Below are positions 56,374-64,000 of a stretch of 64,000 nucleotides of DNA, one piece after another; positions within the stretch are counted from its first letter, which is position 1; each line of letters starts with the position of its first letter. This DNA is from Crystallibacter permensis (GTDB lineage: Bacteria > Actinomycetota > Actinomycetes > Actinomycetales > Micrococcaceae). The notes beneath the pieces were generated by a model. It ran no database searches and had not been told where the DNA came from. It was given only the letters and a program-made list of their open reading frames with translations. A program made the position numbers and the translations under genes. Where the stretch lies: assembly GCF_025960875.1 (NCBI RefSeq), contig NZ_JAODLR010000010.1, positions 1-64,000 of the forward strand, in the 5' to 3' direction.

Positions 56374-57741
56374 GTGCAGGTGCTTCTGGACCGCACCGAC
56401 GACATCGCGGTCACCGCTGGCTTACTGCGACGGCATAACCCCGCCGCCGGCCCCGTCGTCGTGCACCCGACCCCAACCGGTACCACGTCCCAGGACCTGA
56501 GCCACGACCTGCTGCGCGCCCTGGGAAGACCGATCCATCGGCTCGCCGCTGAACGCCTGCAGGGCTCCCGGCCCGCCTGGCGCGCCGTGGCCGCGTGGCT
56601 TCACGCAGACCAACTCTCCGATCTCATCGTGCTGCGCGCCCACTTGCTCGGCGCCGACCGCTGGAGCCAGCTCATCGAGCTGAGCCGCGGCACTGGCACC
56701 CGGTTGACCCTGGTCTGCCACACACGGTCGATCCCCAGTCCCTTGGCTCAGGCGCTTACCGAGATCGACCACCAGATCCTCACCAATCTCGAGCTCCTCG
56801 ATCTGCCGGCGGGTGGGCACCGACCCAGCGCCCCTCCGGCAGCCGATCCGGGGATGGCTTCCCTGCCGCGCGTCACGTACCCCGGCGTGGTCAATTTCCG
56901 CCGCTACGCTTTCGACCAACTCGGGCCGATCGAGTTCGCCCGGCTCGATACCATTTACCAGTCGGCCCAGGAGACGACCCTGGCCTGGCTCGATGGCCGC
57001 CCCGACGCGGCCACGTCCGACGACGGTCGAGAAGCTGTCATGGGTCTGCTTTCGGAGCTGGTCCACGACAGTCCCAGTCGCACCCACACGCTGGCCCGGC
57101 TTCGCAGCGCGCAGGCCGCTTTCCGGCGGCACGGATTCAAGCTGACTCTGCCGGCATCCCGGGATTTGCTCGACGTCCTGGCGGGCCCGGGCCTGACCAG
57201 CCAACCAGTCACCGACCAGCTACTCGACCGAATCCGCGCAGGCGTAGCGCACCCAGCGATCGCCGCCGCGTTGGCCACGAGCTTGTTTACCGGCCTGGCG
57301 CCGACGAGCTTGATGCCCCTGACGTGGAAGTCGCTGACACCGGGCGCCGACCGTCTTCGGATCAACAATCGAGTAACGAGGCTGCAACGTCCAGCACCGA
57401 ACCTGTGGCCCCGGCGAACACTCGTTCGCGTCCCGGCCATCTTCTACGTGCCGACCGCCGTCCGGCCCCTGTTCCAGGCCGCCCGAGAGTTCATCCCGCC
57501 CGACGAGAACATCCGTCGTCGCCTCTTCTGGGGCGCCATCGCTCACCAGATCGAGGCGGCGGCCTCGGAGTGCGCCATCACGCTGCCCCACCATGTGGCC
57601 CCGGTGATCGCCTGGCAGGCGTGGATCGGGATCGAGCGTGTCGACTATTTCGGCGGCCAGTACGACGTCGACTTCAGCGCCGACCAGCAGTTCCAGCCGC
57701 AGCCCACCCCTATCGAGCCCCCAGCGACCTTGGAAAGGTGA
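56374..57741 (+). CDS. Third transposon gene, unknown family
   Basis: A 455-residue protein. GTG 56374 is a guess; the frame is open upstream to about 56300. The N-terminal 130 residues look like a degenerate NTPase or helical domain. The C-terminal half reads LATSLFTGLAPTSLMPLTWKSLTP, which resembles the beginning of a tyrosine-recombinase catalytic domain in which the TGLR arginine is replaced by Ala; no other catalytic residues are clear. Its place matches the third gene (TniQ or target selector) of related transposons. I do not recognise the family. Confidence 0.75.
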   Translation: MQVLLDRTDDIAVTAGLLRRHNPAAGPVVVHPTPTGTTSQDLSHDLLRALGRPIHRLAAERLQGSRPAWRAVAAWLHADQLSDLIVLRAHLLGADRWSQLIELSRGTGTRLTLVCHTRSIPSPLAQALTEIDHQILTNLELLDLPAGGHRPSAPPAADPGMASLPRVTYPGVVNFRRYAFDQLGPIEFARLDTIYQSAQETTLAWLDGRPDAATSDDGREAVMGLLSELVHDSPSRTHTLARLRSAQAAFRRHGFKLTLPASRDLLDVLAGPGLTSQPVTDQLLDRIRAGVAHPAIAAALATSLFTGLAPTSLMPLTWKSLTPGADRLRINNRVTRLQRPAPNLWPRRTLVRVPAIFYVPTAVRPLFQAAREFIPPDENIRRRLFWGAIAHQIEAAASECAITLPHHVAPVIAWQAWIGIERVDYFGGQYDVDFSADQQFQPQPTPIEPPATLER

Positions 57742-57783
57742 GACCCGAACGGGATGCCCAACCCTCACCTTCCGCTTGAAGGC

Positions 57784-57811
57784 ACTGACACAATTGAGCA
57801 ATCCGCTGACA
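57784..57811 (-). repeat. Transposon right-end repeats, 21-bp period
   Basis: ACTGACA at 57784-57790 and GCTGACA at 57805-57811 are inverted relative to the left-end TGTCAGT repeats and have the same 21-base spacing. They lie in the upstream part of the next open frame. Confidence 0.7.
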
Positions 57812-57894
57812 AGATCGCGAGCAATCCCAGCGGGATTCTCTCGGCGCTCTATGGCGGCCGGCGATCTATAGTTGAAGATGTGGACGCGGACACG

Positions 57895-59325
57895 ATGACG
57901 CGTACGCTCGCCGGGCTAAGCGAGGATCAGCGGCGGACCGCGATGGCCCGCTGGTCTGTGTTGAGCCCGCATGAGCACGAGGGTGTGCCGCTGACCAGGG
58001 CGGCTGCGGAAGCCGGAGTCTCCACACGGACCGCCGAACGGTGGCTTTCGGCCTATCGCAGGCACGGGTTGGCCGGTCTGGCCCCGACACCTCGATCGGA
58101 CCGCGACCGGCGCCGGATCCGGCCGGAGCTGGTCACCGTGATCGAGGCGCTGTATCTGAAGCGCCCTGCACCGTCGGTCGCGACCGTGCACCGCAAGGTG
58201 CAGGAGATCGCCGCCGGCAAGGGCTGGACCGCACCGGGTTACACAACCGTGCGCAGCATCGTCCGGGCGCTGGGCGATCCGCTGGTAACCCTGGCGCAGC
58301 AGGGCACAAAGGCCTACCAGCAGGCCTATGACCTGCTGTACCGGCGGGAGTCCCAACGGTCCAACGGCATCTGGCAGGCCGACCACACCGAACTCGACAT
58401 CCTGGTCATTGACCCCGAGGGTAAGCCTGCCCGGCCCTGGCTGTCGGTGATCCTCGATGACCACAGCCGCGCCGTGCCCGGCTACGCATTAAACCTTTGC
58501 GACCCGTCGGCATTGAACACGGCACTGGCGCTGCACCAGGCGATCTGGACCAAAACCGATCCGGCCTGGCACGTGTGCGGCATCCCCGAGGTCTTGTACG
58601 TGGATCACGGATCGGATTTCACCAGCCGCCATCTGGAGCAGGTATGTGCCGACCTGCACATCCAGCTGATCCACAGCACGGCAGGCAAACCCCGCGGAAG
58701 GGGCAAGATCGAACGCCTTTTTCGCAGCGTGAACCAGCTGTTCCTGCCCGGCCTGCCGGGGCATCTGGTGCACGGGGTACAGACGTCTGTGCCGAAGCTG
58801 ACCCTGGGTGAGCTCGACGGTCTGCTGCACGCGTTCATCGTCGGCGACTACAACCAGCGCCGACACAGCGAAACCGGGGAGCCGCCGCAACAACGCTGGG
58901 ACGCCGGCGGGTTCCTGCCGCAGCTACCGGAACGCATCGAAGATCTTGACCTGCTGCTTTTGACCGTGCCGGCGCCCCGGGTGGTGCATCGTGACGGCAT
59001 CCGCTTCCAGAACCTGCGCTACCTCGATGTGAACCTGGCCGCGTTCGTCGGCGAGCCGGTTCTCATCCGCTACGACCCGAGAGATCTCGGCCAGATACGG
59101 GTATTTCACAACGGGACCTTCCTCTGCACCGCGATATGCCAGGACATCGCCGACGCAACGATCAGCCTGAAAGACCTGCGCACGGCCCGGGACCGGCACC
59201 GCCGCCAGCTGCGTGAGGAGATCACCGCACGGCACAGACTGGTCGACGAGCTGCTCGCCGTGCACCAGGCCGCTACCCCGGCGCCCCGCCCGGCCCGCAA
59301 ACTCAAGCGCTACCGCAATGATTGA
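57895..59325 (+). CDS. Second Mu-type DDE transposase
   Basis: An about 476-residue transposase of a different subfamily. It begins MTRTLAGLSEDQRRTAMARW with HTH domains (AAAEAGVSTRTAERWLSAYR), then QADHTELDILV near residue 161, DHGSDF near 236 and KIERLF near 271 as catalytic acids, and a Mu-type C-terminal domain. The frame is open to ATG 57754, but those extra residues come from the right end of the first transposon, so 57895 (or GTG 57880) is preferred. It overlaps the following ATPase gene. The region 57742-57894 is otherwise intergenic. Confidence 0.88.
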   Translation: MTRTLAGLSEDQRRTAMARWSVLSPHEHEGVPLTRAAAEAGVSTRTAERWLSAYRRHGLAGLAPTPRSDRDRRRIRPELVTVIEALYLKRPAPSVATVHRKVQEIAAGKGWTAPGYTTVRSIVRALGDPLVTLAQQGTKAYQQAYDLLYRRESQRSNGIWQADHTELDILVIDPEGKPARPWLSVILDDHSRAVPGYALNLCDPSALNTALALHQAIWTKTDPAWHVCGIPEVLYVDHGSDFTSRHLEQVCADLHIQLIHSTAGKPRGRGKIERLFRSVNQLFLPGLPGHLVHGVQTSVPKLTLGELDGLLHAFIVGDYNQRRHSETGEPPQQRWDAGGFLPQLPERIEDLDLLLLTVPAPRVVHRDGIRFQNLRYLDVNLAAFVGEPVLIRYDPRDLGQIRVFHNGTFLCTAICQDIADATISLKDLRTARDRHRRQLREEITARHRLVDELLAVHQAATPAPRPARKLKRYRND

Positions 59326-59752
59326 CACCAGACCGCCGACACTCCTTCTCACCGGCGAGTACCGGCGGTTTTGCGAGTTCGCAGACGCAGTGCGCCACGA
59401 CCGCTATATCGGACTGTGCTACGGCCCGCCCGGCGTCGGCAAGACCCTCTCGGCCCGCCGTTACGCCCATTGGGACGCCGCCGAAACCTACCTGGCCCGG
59501 ATGCGCCGGCTCCCCGGCAGCGGCTTTCTCGCCCACATCCCGCCCGCCGGCCTGATCGACAGCCGCACCGTCTTGTGGACCGTTCCGGTCATGATCCCGC
59601 ACAGCGCTGATCCCGACGGCCCGCGGCACTGCCACCCGGCAGATCGCCGCCGAGCCGGGCCGACCGGTCAGCACCGTACGGCGCTGGATTGCGCCAAGCC
59701 GACACCGCTCTACCAACGCGGAGTTCAGGCCGCCGCCCTGTGTCGACCATGA
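59318..59752 (+). pseudogene. Truncated TniB-like ATPase
   Basis: It starts MIDTRPPTLLLTGEYRRF and keeps Walker A (CYGPPGVGKTLSARRYAHWD), but family resemblance stops near residue 95 (VPVMIPHSADP). The remaining frame is a shadow of another reading frame. It overlaps the transposase stop by 8 bases as in an intact pair. A recombination event near 59605 joined it to an unrelated HTH fragment, so the second transposition module is probably dead. Confidence 0.75.
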
Positions 59753-59804
59753 TCTGCTGGTGCGGCCGGTGGCACAGCCGAGCGTGCTGGCTGTGCCACC
59801 GTGA
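59619..59804 (+). pseudogene. HTH protein C-terminal fragment
   Basis: This frame reads ARGTATRQIAAEPGRPVSTV then RRWI, a helix-turn-helix of the type found in DUF6431-like proteins next to transposase genes, and ends at TGA 59802. No start is present; it is joined to the truncated ATPase. Further scraps lie to 60260, including one ending ADRVLAATGRPPRITKRRR. Confidence 0.5.
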
Positions 59805-60282
59805 ACCTGCCCACCGATGCCGCGCTGACCTACCGCGACCGGCTCGCAGTGACCGGCCCCGCCATGGACCCTGATCAGAATCCTGGCCGGCGAACGCCTA
59901 CTGCCGATACCGCGCACCTAAAATTCCGGCCCGCGCCCGCGTAGCCCTTGCCCGCGCGCGTCACTGTGACGACCAACGGTCCCACACGGCTGGACGGGCC
60001 CGTCACCGTTGACGAGCAAGCCGTCACCGCGGCGACCACCAGCCCTCCGCCGCTGGTCAACCACAGTGACGTCCACATCGCCAAAGAACGAGACGGGTAA
60101 CACCGGGGTCATCAATCGCGTTATCCAGAACAGGACGGTGTCCATCGAAGTTATTGAAGCGATCAGGGGCAACGCACTCATCCTCGAGGGCAAGGTCTGG
60201 CTGAGCTCGTCGAACACGCCGACCGGGTCCTGGCCGCCACCGGCAGACCCCCGCGAATAACCAAGCGCCGGAGGTTAAAAGC
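59805..60282. other. Region of gene fragments
   Basis: About 480 bases with short protein-like pieces in changing frames (for example VIEAIRGNALIL and LVEHADRVLAATGRPP). No intact gene can be built. It marks the junction between transposon debris and plasmid backbone. Confidence 0.4.
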
Positions 60283-60310
60283 GGAAGGCCCGCCGCGTGG
60301 CGGGCCTTCC
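60283..60310. terminator. Strong terminator between debris and backbone operon
   Basis: GGAAGGCCCGCC and GGCGGGCCTTCC form a perfect 12-bp stem with loop GCGT, followed by TGTTT on the plus strand. It lies beyond the 3' end of the minus-strand backbone operon. Confidence 0.7.
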
Positions 60311-60394
60311 TGTTTCCTCGCCAAAAGGGAAACCTGCGCCGGGCTTACCGCTTCGTAGCCGGAAGCTTTTTGAGTTGATTAGGTCCTAGGCTTA

Positions 60395-60597
60395 TTAGTC
60401 AACTGCCCGATCCAGCGCGTACTTGGCGCCTTCCTGGATGGCCCTCCGCGCTTCACGCACAGCCTCCGCTTGTTCCGAAGCGGGCCCGGCCCCGGCCATC
60501 CAGCCGGAACACAGTTCAGACTGGAAGGCCGCCGAGCAGCGCGAAGGCACGGCGCCTCATGTCTTGAAAAGGTCGGAAGCTCATTCAGTTCGGCCAT
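60395..60597 (-). pseudogene. Frameshifted paralogue of the 10128 gene
   Basis: It starts MAELNELPTF at ATG 60597, then must change frame to read QDMRRRAFALLGG and again to read ELCSGWMAGAGPASEQAE onward, ending ALDRAVD. These pieces match the intact 62-residue product of 10128-10316 (DMRRHAFALLG and NALDRAAG). At least two frameshifts make it non-functional as read. Confidence 0.7.
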
Positions 60598-60793
60598 CGG
60601 TGTTTCCTTTCCTACACGCATCTCGGGTATTTCCTCCGGGAGACCGCTGGCGATGTTCTCTTTGGTCCGCCGGTAGCCGTCTGGCAATGTACTGGTCCAA
60701 AATACGATTCTCCACACGCCATTGCCCACGTTTATCTTGAGTCCGCTGCCGGCCGTGAGGATCGGAGGCTTCGATCCTCAGCTCGTTTCTCAC
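60598..60793 (-). pseudogene. Frameshifted HTH (excisionase-like) remnant
   Basis: The piece RGQWRVENRILDQYIARRL matches the C-terminal part of the intact HTH protein at 61183-61434 (RGQWRVEARIFEEFIVQAY). Upstream, ILTAGSGLKINVG continues it only after a one-base shift, and downstream KENIASGLPEEIPEM needs another shift. It is a decayed copy of the helix-turn-helix family. Confidence 0.6.
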
Positions 60794-60826
60794 GGCACGG
60801 ACCGAAGGGCGGGAAACGAGCAGTAG

Positions 60827-61186
60827 TTACTGGTCCCGGTCACCTGCGTTTTCGTCGCCCTCCGGGCGACGTGCAGCTGGACTGGCACGCAGGCGGTCTT
60901 CCATGTCCTCATGTGCTGCAGCGTATCCGCGCCGCCAAGTCCGCTCGTTCGGGGCGGCCAAGGCGTCCGGCCAACCGGCCGGAATGTTATCGCGCACGTC
61001 GTCGGCTGCTTCCTGCCGGACTTGCGCGGCCAGATGCGGTGCTGCAGCCTCAAGGGCGAACATCGCAATCACACGCCAACGGGCCCGCTCGCTGCTGTCG
61101 TTATCGAGGCGCTCCCATGCCGGTCCTCCCGCTTCCTGGTTTCAGATAGCCTCGGCGGCAGCCTCAATCGCGGTTTCGGGGATCAC
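60827..61186 (-). pseudogene. Phage/plasmid protein with in-frame stop
   Basis: From GTG 61186, overlapping the stop of the HTH gene as GTGA, the frame reads VIPETAIEAAAEAI and meets TGA at 61142-61144. The same frame continues NQEAGGPAWERLDND and IAMFALEAAAPHLAAQV to the stop at 60827. The combined pattern is that of small actinophage and plasmid proteins with an AALEAAAPHL segment. Either a nonsense mutation or translation from a later start (for example GTG 61072) would explain it. Confidence 0.6.
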
Positions 61187-61434
61187 CGCTCCTCCTCGCC
61201 ACCTGCGTTTTCATCGTCCTCAGCAGGACGCGCTTCCCGGGCAGCGGCCGCCGATTTCTCGTACGCCTGGACGATGAACTCTTCAAAAATCCGGGCTTCC
61301 ACACGCCATTGCCCACGGCCCCCAATCTGAATGGCGGGCAGTTCGCCGGAACGAACCAAGGCGTAAGCCTGTGCCGAGGAGATGTTCAGCTCCTCACCGA
61401 CATCGCCGAGGGTCATGAAACGTCGCTCAGCCAC
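61183..61434 (-). CDS. Excisionase-like HTH protein
   Basis: An 83-residue MerR/excisionase-type DNA-binding protein. RFMTLGDVGEELNISSAQAY is the helix-turn-helix, followed by VRSGELPAIQIGGRGQWRVE as the wing, then a charged tail. It is similar to the 61528 product. Such HTH_17 proteins act as recombination directionality factors or small regulators on plasmids. It is in the backbone operon downstream of parB-like and HTH genes. Confidence 0.85.
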   Translation of the reverse strand: MAERRFMTLGDVGEELNISSAQAYALVRSGELPAIQIGGRGQWRVEARIFEEFIVQAYEKSAAAAREARPAEDDENAGGEEER

Positions 61435-61527
61435 AGTGGCACTTCCCTTGCTTCAAAACCCCGGTTTATCACGCTTCTTACCTCACGTTCCTCACTGTCC
61501 AGGGGTGATGGCGCTGCCTGGCCAACG

Positions 61528-61710
61528 CTATCTTCCTGCGGATTCCACCTTATGAGCTGGATTGAACTGAAGATAATTCCGGCCCCCGATCTGGATCCCT
61601 TCGAGACTTCCGGAGCGGACCAGGGTGAAGGCCTGGACGCGGGAGATGTTAAGGATGTCCATCACGTCGCCGGGTTTAAGGAATCTGCGTCGGGCGGGGG
61701 CACCGGTCAT
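61528..61710 (-). CDS. Excisionase-like HTH protein, coupled to parB-like gene
   Basis: A 60-residue protein from ATG 61710 (MTGAPARRRFLKPGDVMDIL), with the HTH in LKPGDVMDILNISRVQAFTL and the wing VRSGSLEGIQIGGRNYLQF. The ATG overlaps the parB-like stop as ATGA, so the two are translationally coupled. A longer frame to 61770 exists but runs inside the parB-like gene. It may work with the partition protein or regulate the operon. Confidence 0.8.
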   Translation of the reverse strand: MTGAPARRRFLKPGDVMDILNISRVQAFTLVRSGSLEGIQIGGRNYLQFNPAHKVESAGR

Positions 61711-61952
61711 CGTTGTTCTTCCCGTGTTCGTTGTCCGGGCCGCAGGGTTCCGGGCGGGGCCGGTTTCCATGTCCTGTTGTGGTTGTATTTGCGTGCCAGC
61801 CGGCGGACTTCGCGCAGGGTGGCGGCTTCGATCAGTTCCGAGATGGAGGCGTAGCCTTCCTGGTGGCCGCTGGCCAGGAACGCCGCCCTGACCTGTCCGG
61901 CGTCGTCCTCGGTGAAGTACGGGGTGAAGGAAGCCGGCTTATTTTTGCTCAT
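61707..61952 (-). CDS. parB: ParB-like small partition protein
   Basis: An 81-residue protein, MSKNKPASFTPYFTEDDAGQ onward. The segment YASISELIEAATLREVRRLA resembles a ribbon-helix-helix or helical DNA-binding core seen in small plasmid ParB-type proteins of Arthrobacter relatives, and the C-terminus is basic (NHNRTWKPAPPG). Its frame is open upstream but ATG 61952 starts the homology. No parA is in the window; it may lie outside. The symbol is used by analogy. Confidence 0.65.
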   Translation of the reverse strand: MSKNKPASFTPYFTEDDAGQVRAAFLASGHQEGYASISELIEAATLREVRRLARKYNHNRTWKPAPPGTLRPGQRTREEQR

Positions 61953-62111
61953 GTAAACTATTCCCTGGTTCCGGGCTGTTGATAATGGTTTCCCCCAAAC
62001 TGGTTTTATCCGGCCCGGGACTTTTTTTGTTGGCCCTGGCCGCTGCGGACATTCCCCCCAACGATGTTCCGCGCGGCCAGGGCCTTCACCTTTACCCTTC
62101 CTCAAAGAAGT

Positions 62112-62655
62112 TCAGTTAACGTTCCCGGTGAGCGTACCGGGCGGCAGCGCCAGTCCTTTGAAGACCGGCTCTTCCGCCGGCGCGGGCCGGCCATCCGGCG
62201 GGGTCGGTTTGCCGCGGCCTTCGGGGTTGGCGATTTTGCCGAACCAGGCGTCGTCGTCGGCGTATGCGCGGGGGCTGATCGGCAGCAGGTCCACCGGGTG
62301 CACACCCGCGGGCTCCCCCGCAGGCTCCTCCGCGCTTTGGTTGATCTCCAGATCTATCGCGGTGCGTTTTTCCCCGGCCCTGGTTTCGTAGCTGCGCGGC
62401 TCGAGCCGGCCCTGGGCAATAACGCGGGTACCTCGGGTGAGGGTTTCGGCGGCGTATTCGGCCGCTTCCCGCCAGACGGAGGACCGCAGGAACAGGGTCT
62501 CCCCGTCCTTGTACCCGCCGGCCTCGCGATCAAAGACGCGAGGGGTGGAGGCGATGGTGAAATTCGCGACCGCCGTACCGGAGGCCGTGTGTGAAGCGCA
62601 GTTCGGGGTCGGCGGTGAGGTTGCCGGTGACGGTGACGCTGTTTTCGCCTGACAT
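62112..62655 (-). pseudogene. ssb: Single-stranded DNA-binding protein with one-base frameshift
   Basis: It starts [20 protein letters not shown] in one frame and continues [18 protein letters not shown] in the next, an SSB OB-fold; the later part reads [19 protein letters not shown] and [20 protein letters not shown]. The span is 544 bases, one more than a multiple of three, so a single extra base near 62600 breaks it. The tail is Pro/Gly/Asp rich rather than the usual acidic DDIPF tip. It is either a sequencing error or a disabled plasmid ssb. It is second in the backbone operon. Confidence 0.85.
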
Positions 62656-62694
62656 GGTTATGCGGTCCTGTTCTCTGGTTTCGTTCGCGGCGGA

Positions 62695-62954
62695 TCAGCC
62701 AGCGGTGGTGTGGGTGAGCGCGGTGACGGCCCGTTGAATACTGTCGGGAAACAGGTGCGACCAGTGGAAGTCGTCGTCGATGACCACGATGGGCGCCTGG
62801 GAATACCCGAGTTCCTCACAAACGTAGTCCAGCGCTGCCGGGGTTTCGGTGAGGTCCACGACGTGCGGTTCAATACCTGCGTCCCGAAACTTCTCAATGG
62901 TTTTGCGGCAAGGATTGCAGCCGGGTTTCGTGTAAACAAGGAGGAATTATTCAT
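62695..62954 (-). pseudogene. NrdH/glutaredoxin-like redoxin, frameshifted near its start
   Basis: The frame LLVYTKPGCNPCRKTIEKF then VVDLTETPAALDYVCEELG and APIVVIDDDFHWSHLFPDSI is a glutaredoxin-like fold with a CNPC active site. No start codon exists in this frame, since TAA lies just ahead. ATG 62954, which has AGGAG upstream, is in another frame; the span of 260 bases is one short of a multiple of three. One missing base between codons 2 and 4 would repair it. It heads the backbone operon with ssb. Confidence 0.8.
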
Positions 62955-63316
62955 CTGATGCATCATCTCCTGTTCCAACGAGGCTGCCGGCCTGCAACCG
63001 CACGGATCTTCCCCCGTGCTTCGCGACCTGTTCCGAGGCAATAGCGACCGGTGCGAGAGTTAGCGGTCCTTCCGTGCACCTCCTTCGATTGCTGATTCCA
63101 CGTCTCGGAACCAGCCTGACAGCTTGTACCGACATTCTGCTGATCTGAAATAGTGGCCGGATCAGGAGTTTCCGTCCCTGGGGGACGGCGCGGTGCGCGG
63201 TTTTCAATCTGATTCCCCCTCCCGATTGATGCACTACATGCAACATACCGTACTATGACAGCAGAATGAAGCTTTTCCTTAAGTCTTTGTCCATGTCGAG
63301 AGAGGAGGTCCTGCGC
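62955..63316. other. Divergent promoter region before the integrase
   Basis: About 360 bases between the minus-strand backbone operon and the integrase gene. TTGATG and TACTAT near 63222-63256 with a 19-base gap are a weak promoter for the integrase. No gene is supported. Confidence 0.45.
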
Positions 63317-64000
63317 ATGTTTTCGCCTGTTTCGGTAATCGGAGGCCGCGAGGACGTTCGGCACCTGGACCCGGAGGCGGCCGTTTTCGATGGAATGCTT
63401 ACCGGATGGGAGCGGCAGCAGCTAAGCCGCGGGCTGGGCCGCCAGACCATAAAGAACAACCTGTCGTTTATGCGCCGGTTCATGTCCTTCACCGGAGACT
63501 ATCCTTGGCGCTGGCAGGCAGGGGACGTTGAAGACTTCACCGCTTCCCTGCTCTCGCGGCAGCCGCCGCTGGCCCATTCGACCCTGCGTGGCTATCACGC
63601 GAAGATCAGATCCTTCTGCAGTTTCATCACCGACCCCGGATACGGATGGGCAGAGGAATGCGAACAGCGTTTCGGCACCCACCCGATCCAGATCTGCCAT
63701 GACCGCAACACCCTCCACCACCTGGCTGAATTCGAGGCCAAACCGGCCAGGCGGCCCTTCACCTATGACGAACTCGAAGCCTTCTTCGCCCATGCCGACC
63801 GGCAGGTCGACCGGATCGTCGCGGCGGGCAAGAAGGGCGCCCTCGCGGCGCTGCGTGATGCACAGATGTTCAAGACCATCTACGCCTTCGGACTGCGGCG
63901 GACCGAAGCGGTGATGCTGGACCTACCCGATCTGCGGTCCAATCCCCATAGCCCCCAGTGGGGCAGTTTCGGCACCCTCCACGTACGCTTCGGGAAGGCC
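63317..64000 (+). CDS. Tyrosine recombinase/integrase (cut by window end)
   Basis: 228 residues are visible. The start is ATG 63317 with AGAGGAGG nine bases ahead; an ATG at 63284 in frame lies upstream of that ribosome site. The N-terminal SAM-like domain covers residues of about 15-115 (LGRQTIKNNLSFMRRFM; STLRGYHAKIRSF). The catalytic domain begins RRPFTYDELEAFF, and the first active-site arginine is in IYAFGLRRTEAVML near residue 191. The remaining active-site residues lie beyond the window. It is of the type common on Arthrobacter-like plasmids and might serve multimer resolution or act on the dif-like sites; neither is shown. Confidence 0.9.
   Translation, partial: MFSPVSVIGGREDVRHLDPEAAVFDGMLTGWERQQLSRGLGRQTIKNNLSFMRRFMSFTGDYPWRWQAGDVEDFTASLLSRQPPLAHSTLRGYHAKIRSFCSFITDPGYGWAEECEQRFGTHPIQICHDRNTLHHLAEFEAKPARRPFTYDELEAFFAHADRQVDRIVAAGKKGALAALRDAQMFKTIYAFGLRRTEAVMLDLPDLRSNPHSPQWGSFGTLHVRFGKA

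Larger units (their letters stand above)
53884..57811 (+). mobile_element. Tn5053/Tn7-like transposon with three genes
   Basis: TGTCAGT repeats at the left end (53884 on) and inverted copies ACTGACA (57784) and GCTGACA (57805), also 21 bases apart, at the right end enclose a DDE transposase, an AAA+ ATPase and a third protein. The exact termini are uncertain because no matching 5-bp target duplication is evident beside 53884 and 57811. Confidence 0.7.

Overview
The window looks like part of a large conjugative or mobilisable plasmid (or plasmid-like element) of a high-GC actinobacterium, most likely Arthrobacter or a close Micrococcaceae relative. The evidence is the high-GC codon use, a MobF/TraA relaxase with an oriT-like inverted repeat, a ParB-like partition protein, SSB, redoxin and excisionase-like genes, a plasmid tyrosine recombinase, Lsr2, DUF4192, DUF3040 and GntR/HutC proteins of actinobacterial type, and several transposition modules.

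Layout. 0.1-6.2 kb: mobilisation (TraA relaxase, oriT candidate, a small accessory protein, an HNH protein). 6.5-11.8 kb: plasmid housekeeping of uncertain role. Here a DUF4192 gene and a DprA-like gene each sit behind a near-identical leader of about 325 bp. 12.0-14.6 kb: a resolvase with a one-base frameshift and a complete IS1634-like element with a 6-bp target duplication. 14.6-25.5 kb: a visibly more AT-rich defence-like island with HEPN-type motifs in two unknown proteins, a HEPN/RES NADase-type protein and an overlapping methyltransferase/helicase-nuclease pair resembling a type III restriction system. 26.8-52.0 kb: a mosaic of functionally coherent gene blocks separated by repeated copies of a dif-like site (GCCGATAA-CGGCGC-ATATGA), nearly all in one orientation. 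The blocks are (i) lipoprotein/Dsb redox genes, sulfide and persulfide detoxification under CstR-type operators, and Lsr2; (ii) thiC with its TPP riboswitch; (iii) metal homeostasis (two CNNM/CorC-like proteins, two TerC proteins, an Mn2+ riboswitch and an unassigned RNA switch candidate); (iv) a PucR-type regulator block; (v) a single 58-residue gene; (vi) a RES/Xre-type toxin-antitoxin pair. 52.6-59.8 kb: a Tn5053/Tn7-like transposon with ends built of 21-bp-spaced TGTCAGT repeats, followed by a second Mu-type transposase and broken companions. 60.4-63.0 kb: a minus-strand plasmid backbone operon (redoxin, ssb, parB-like, HTH proteins) with many one-base frameshifts. 63.3 kb to the end: a tyrosine recombinase cut by the window edge.

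How it fits together. The mobilisation and partition genes would carry the element, while the dif-like sites would let a Xer-type recombinase add or remove the metabolic, metal, regulatory and toxin-antitoxin cassettes. Lsr2 could silence the foreign DNA. The sulfur block is internally consistent: CstR, operators, persulfide dioxygenase, rhodaneses, sulfite exporter and DsrE. The strongest candidate for an undescribed system is the dif-like cassette array. Next are the duplicated leader in front of the DUF4192 and dprA genes and the switch-like leader of the CorC pair. All assignments come from reading the sequence; no database search was run.
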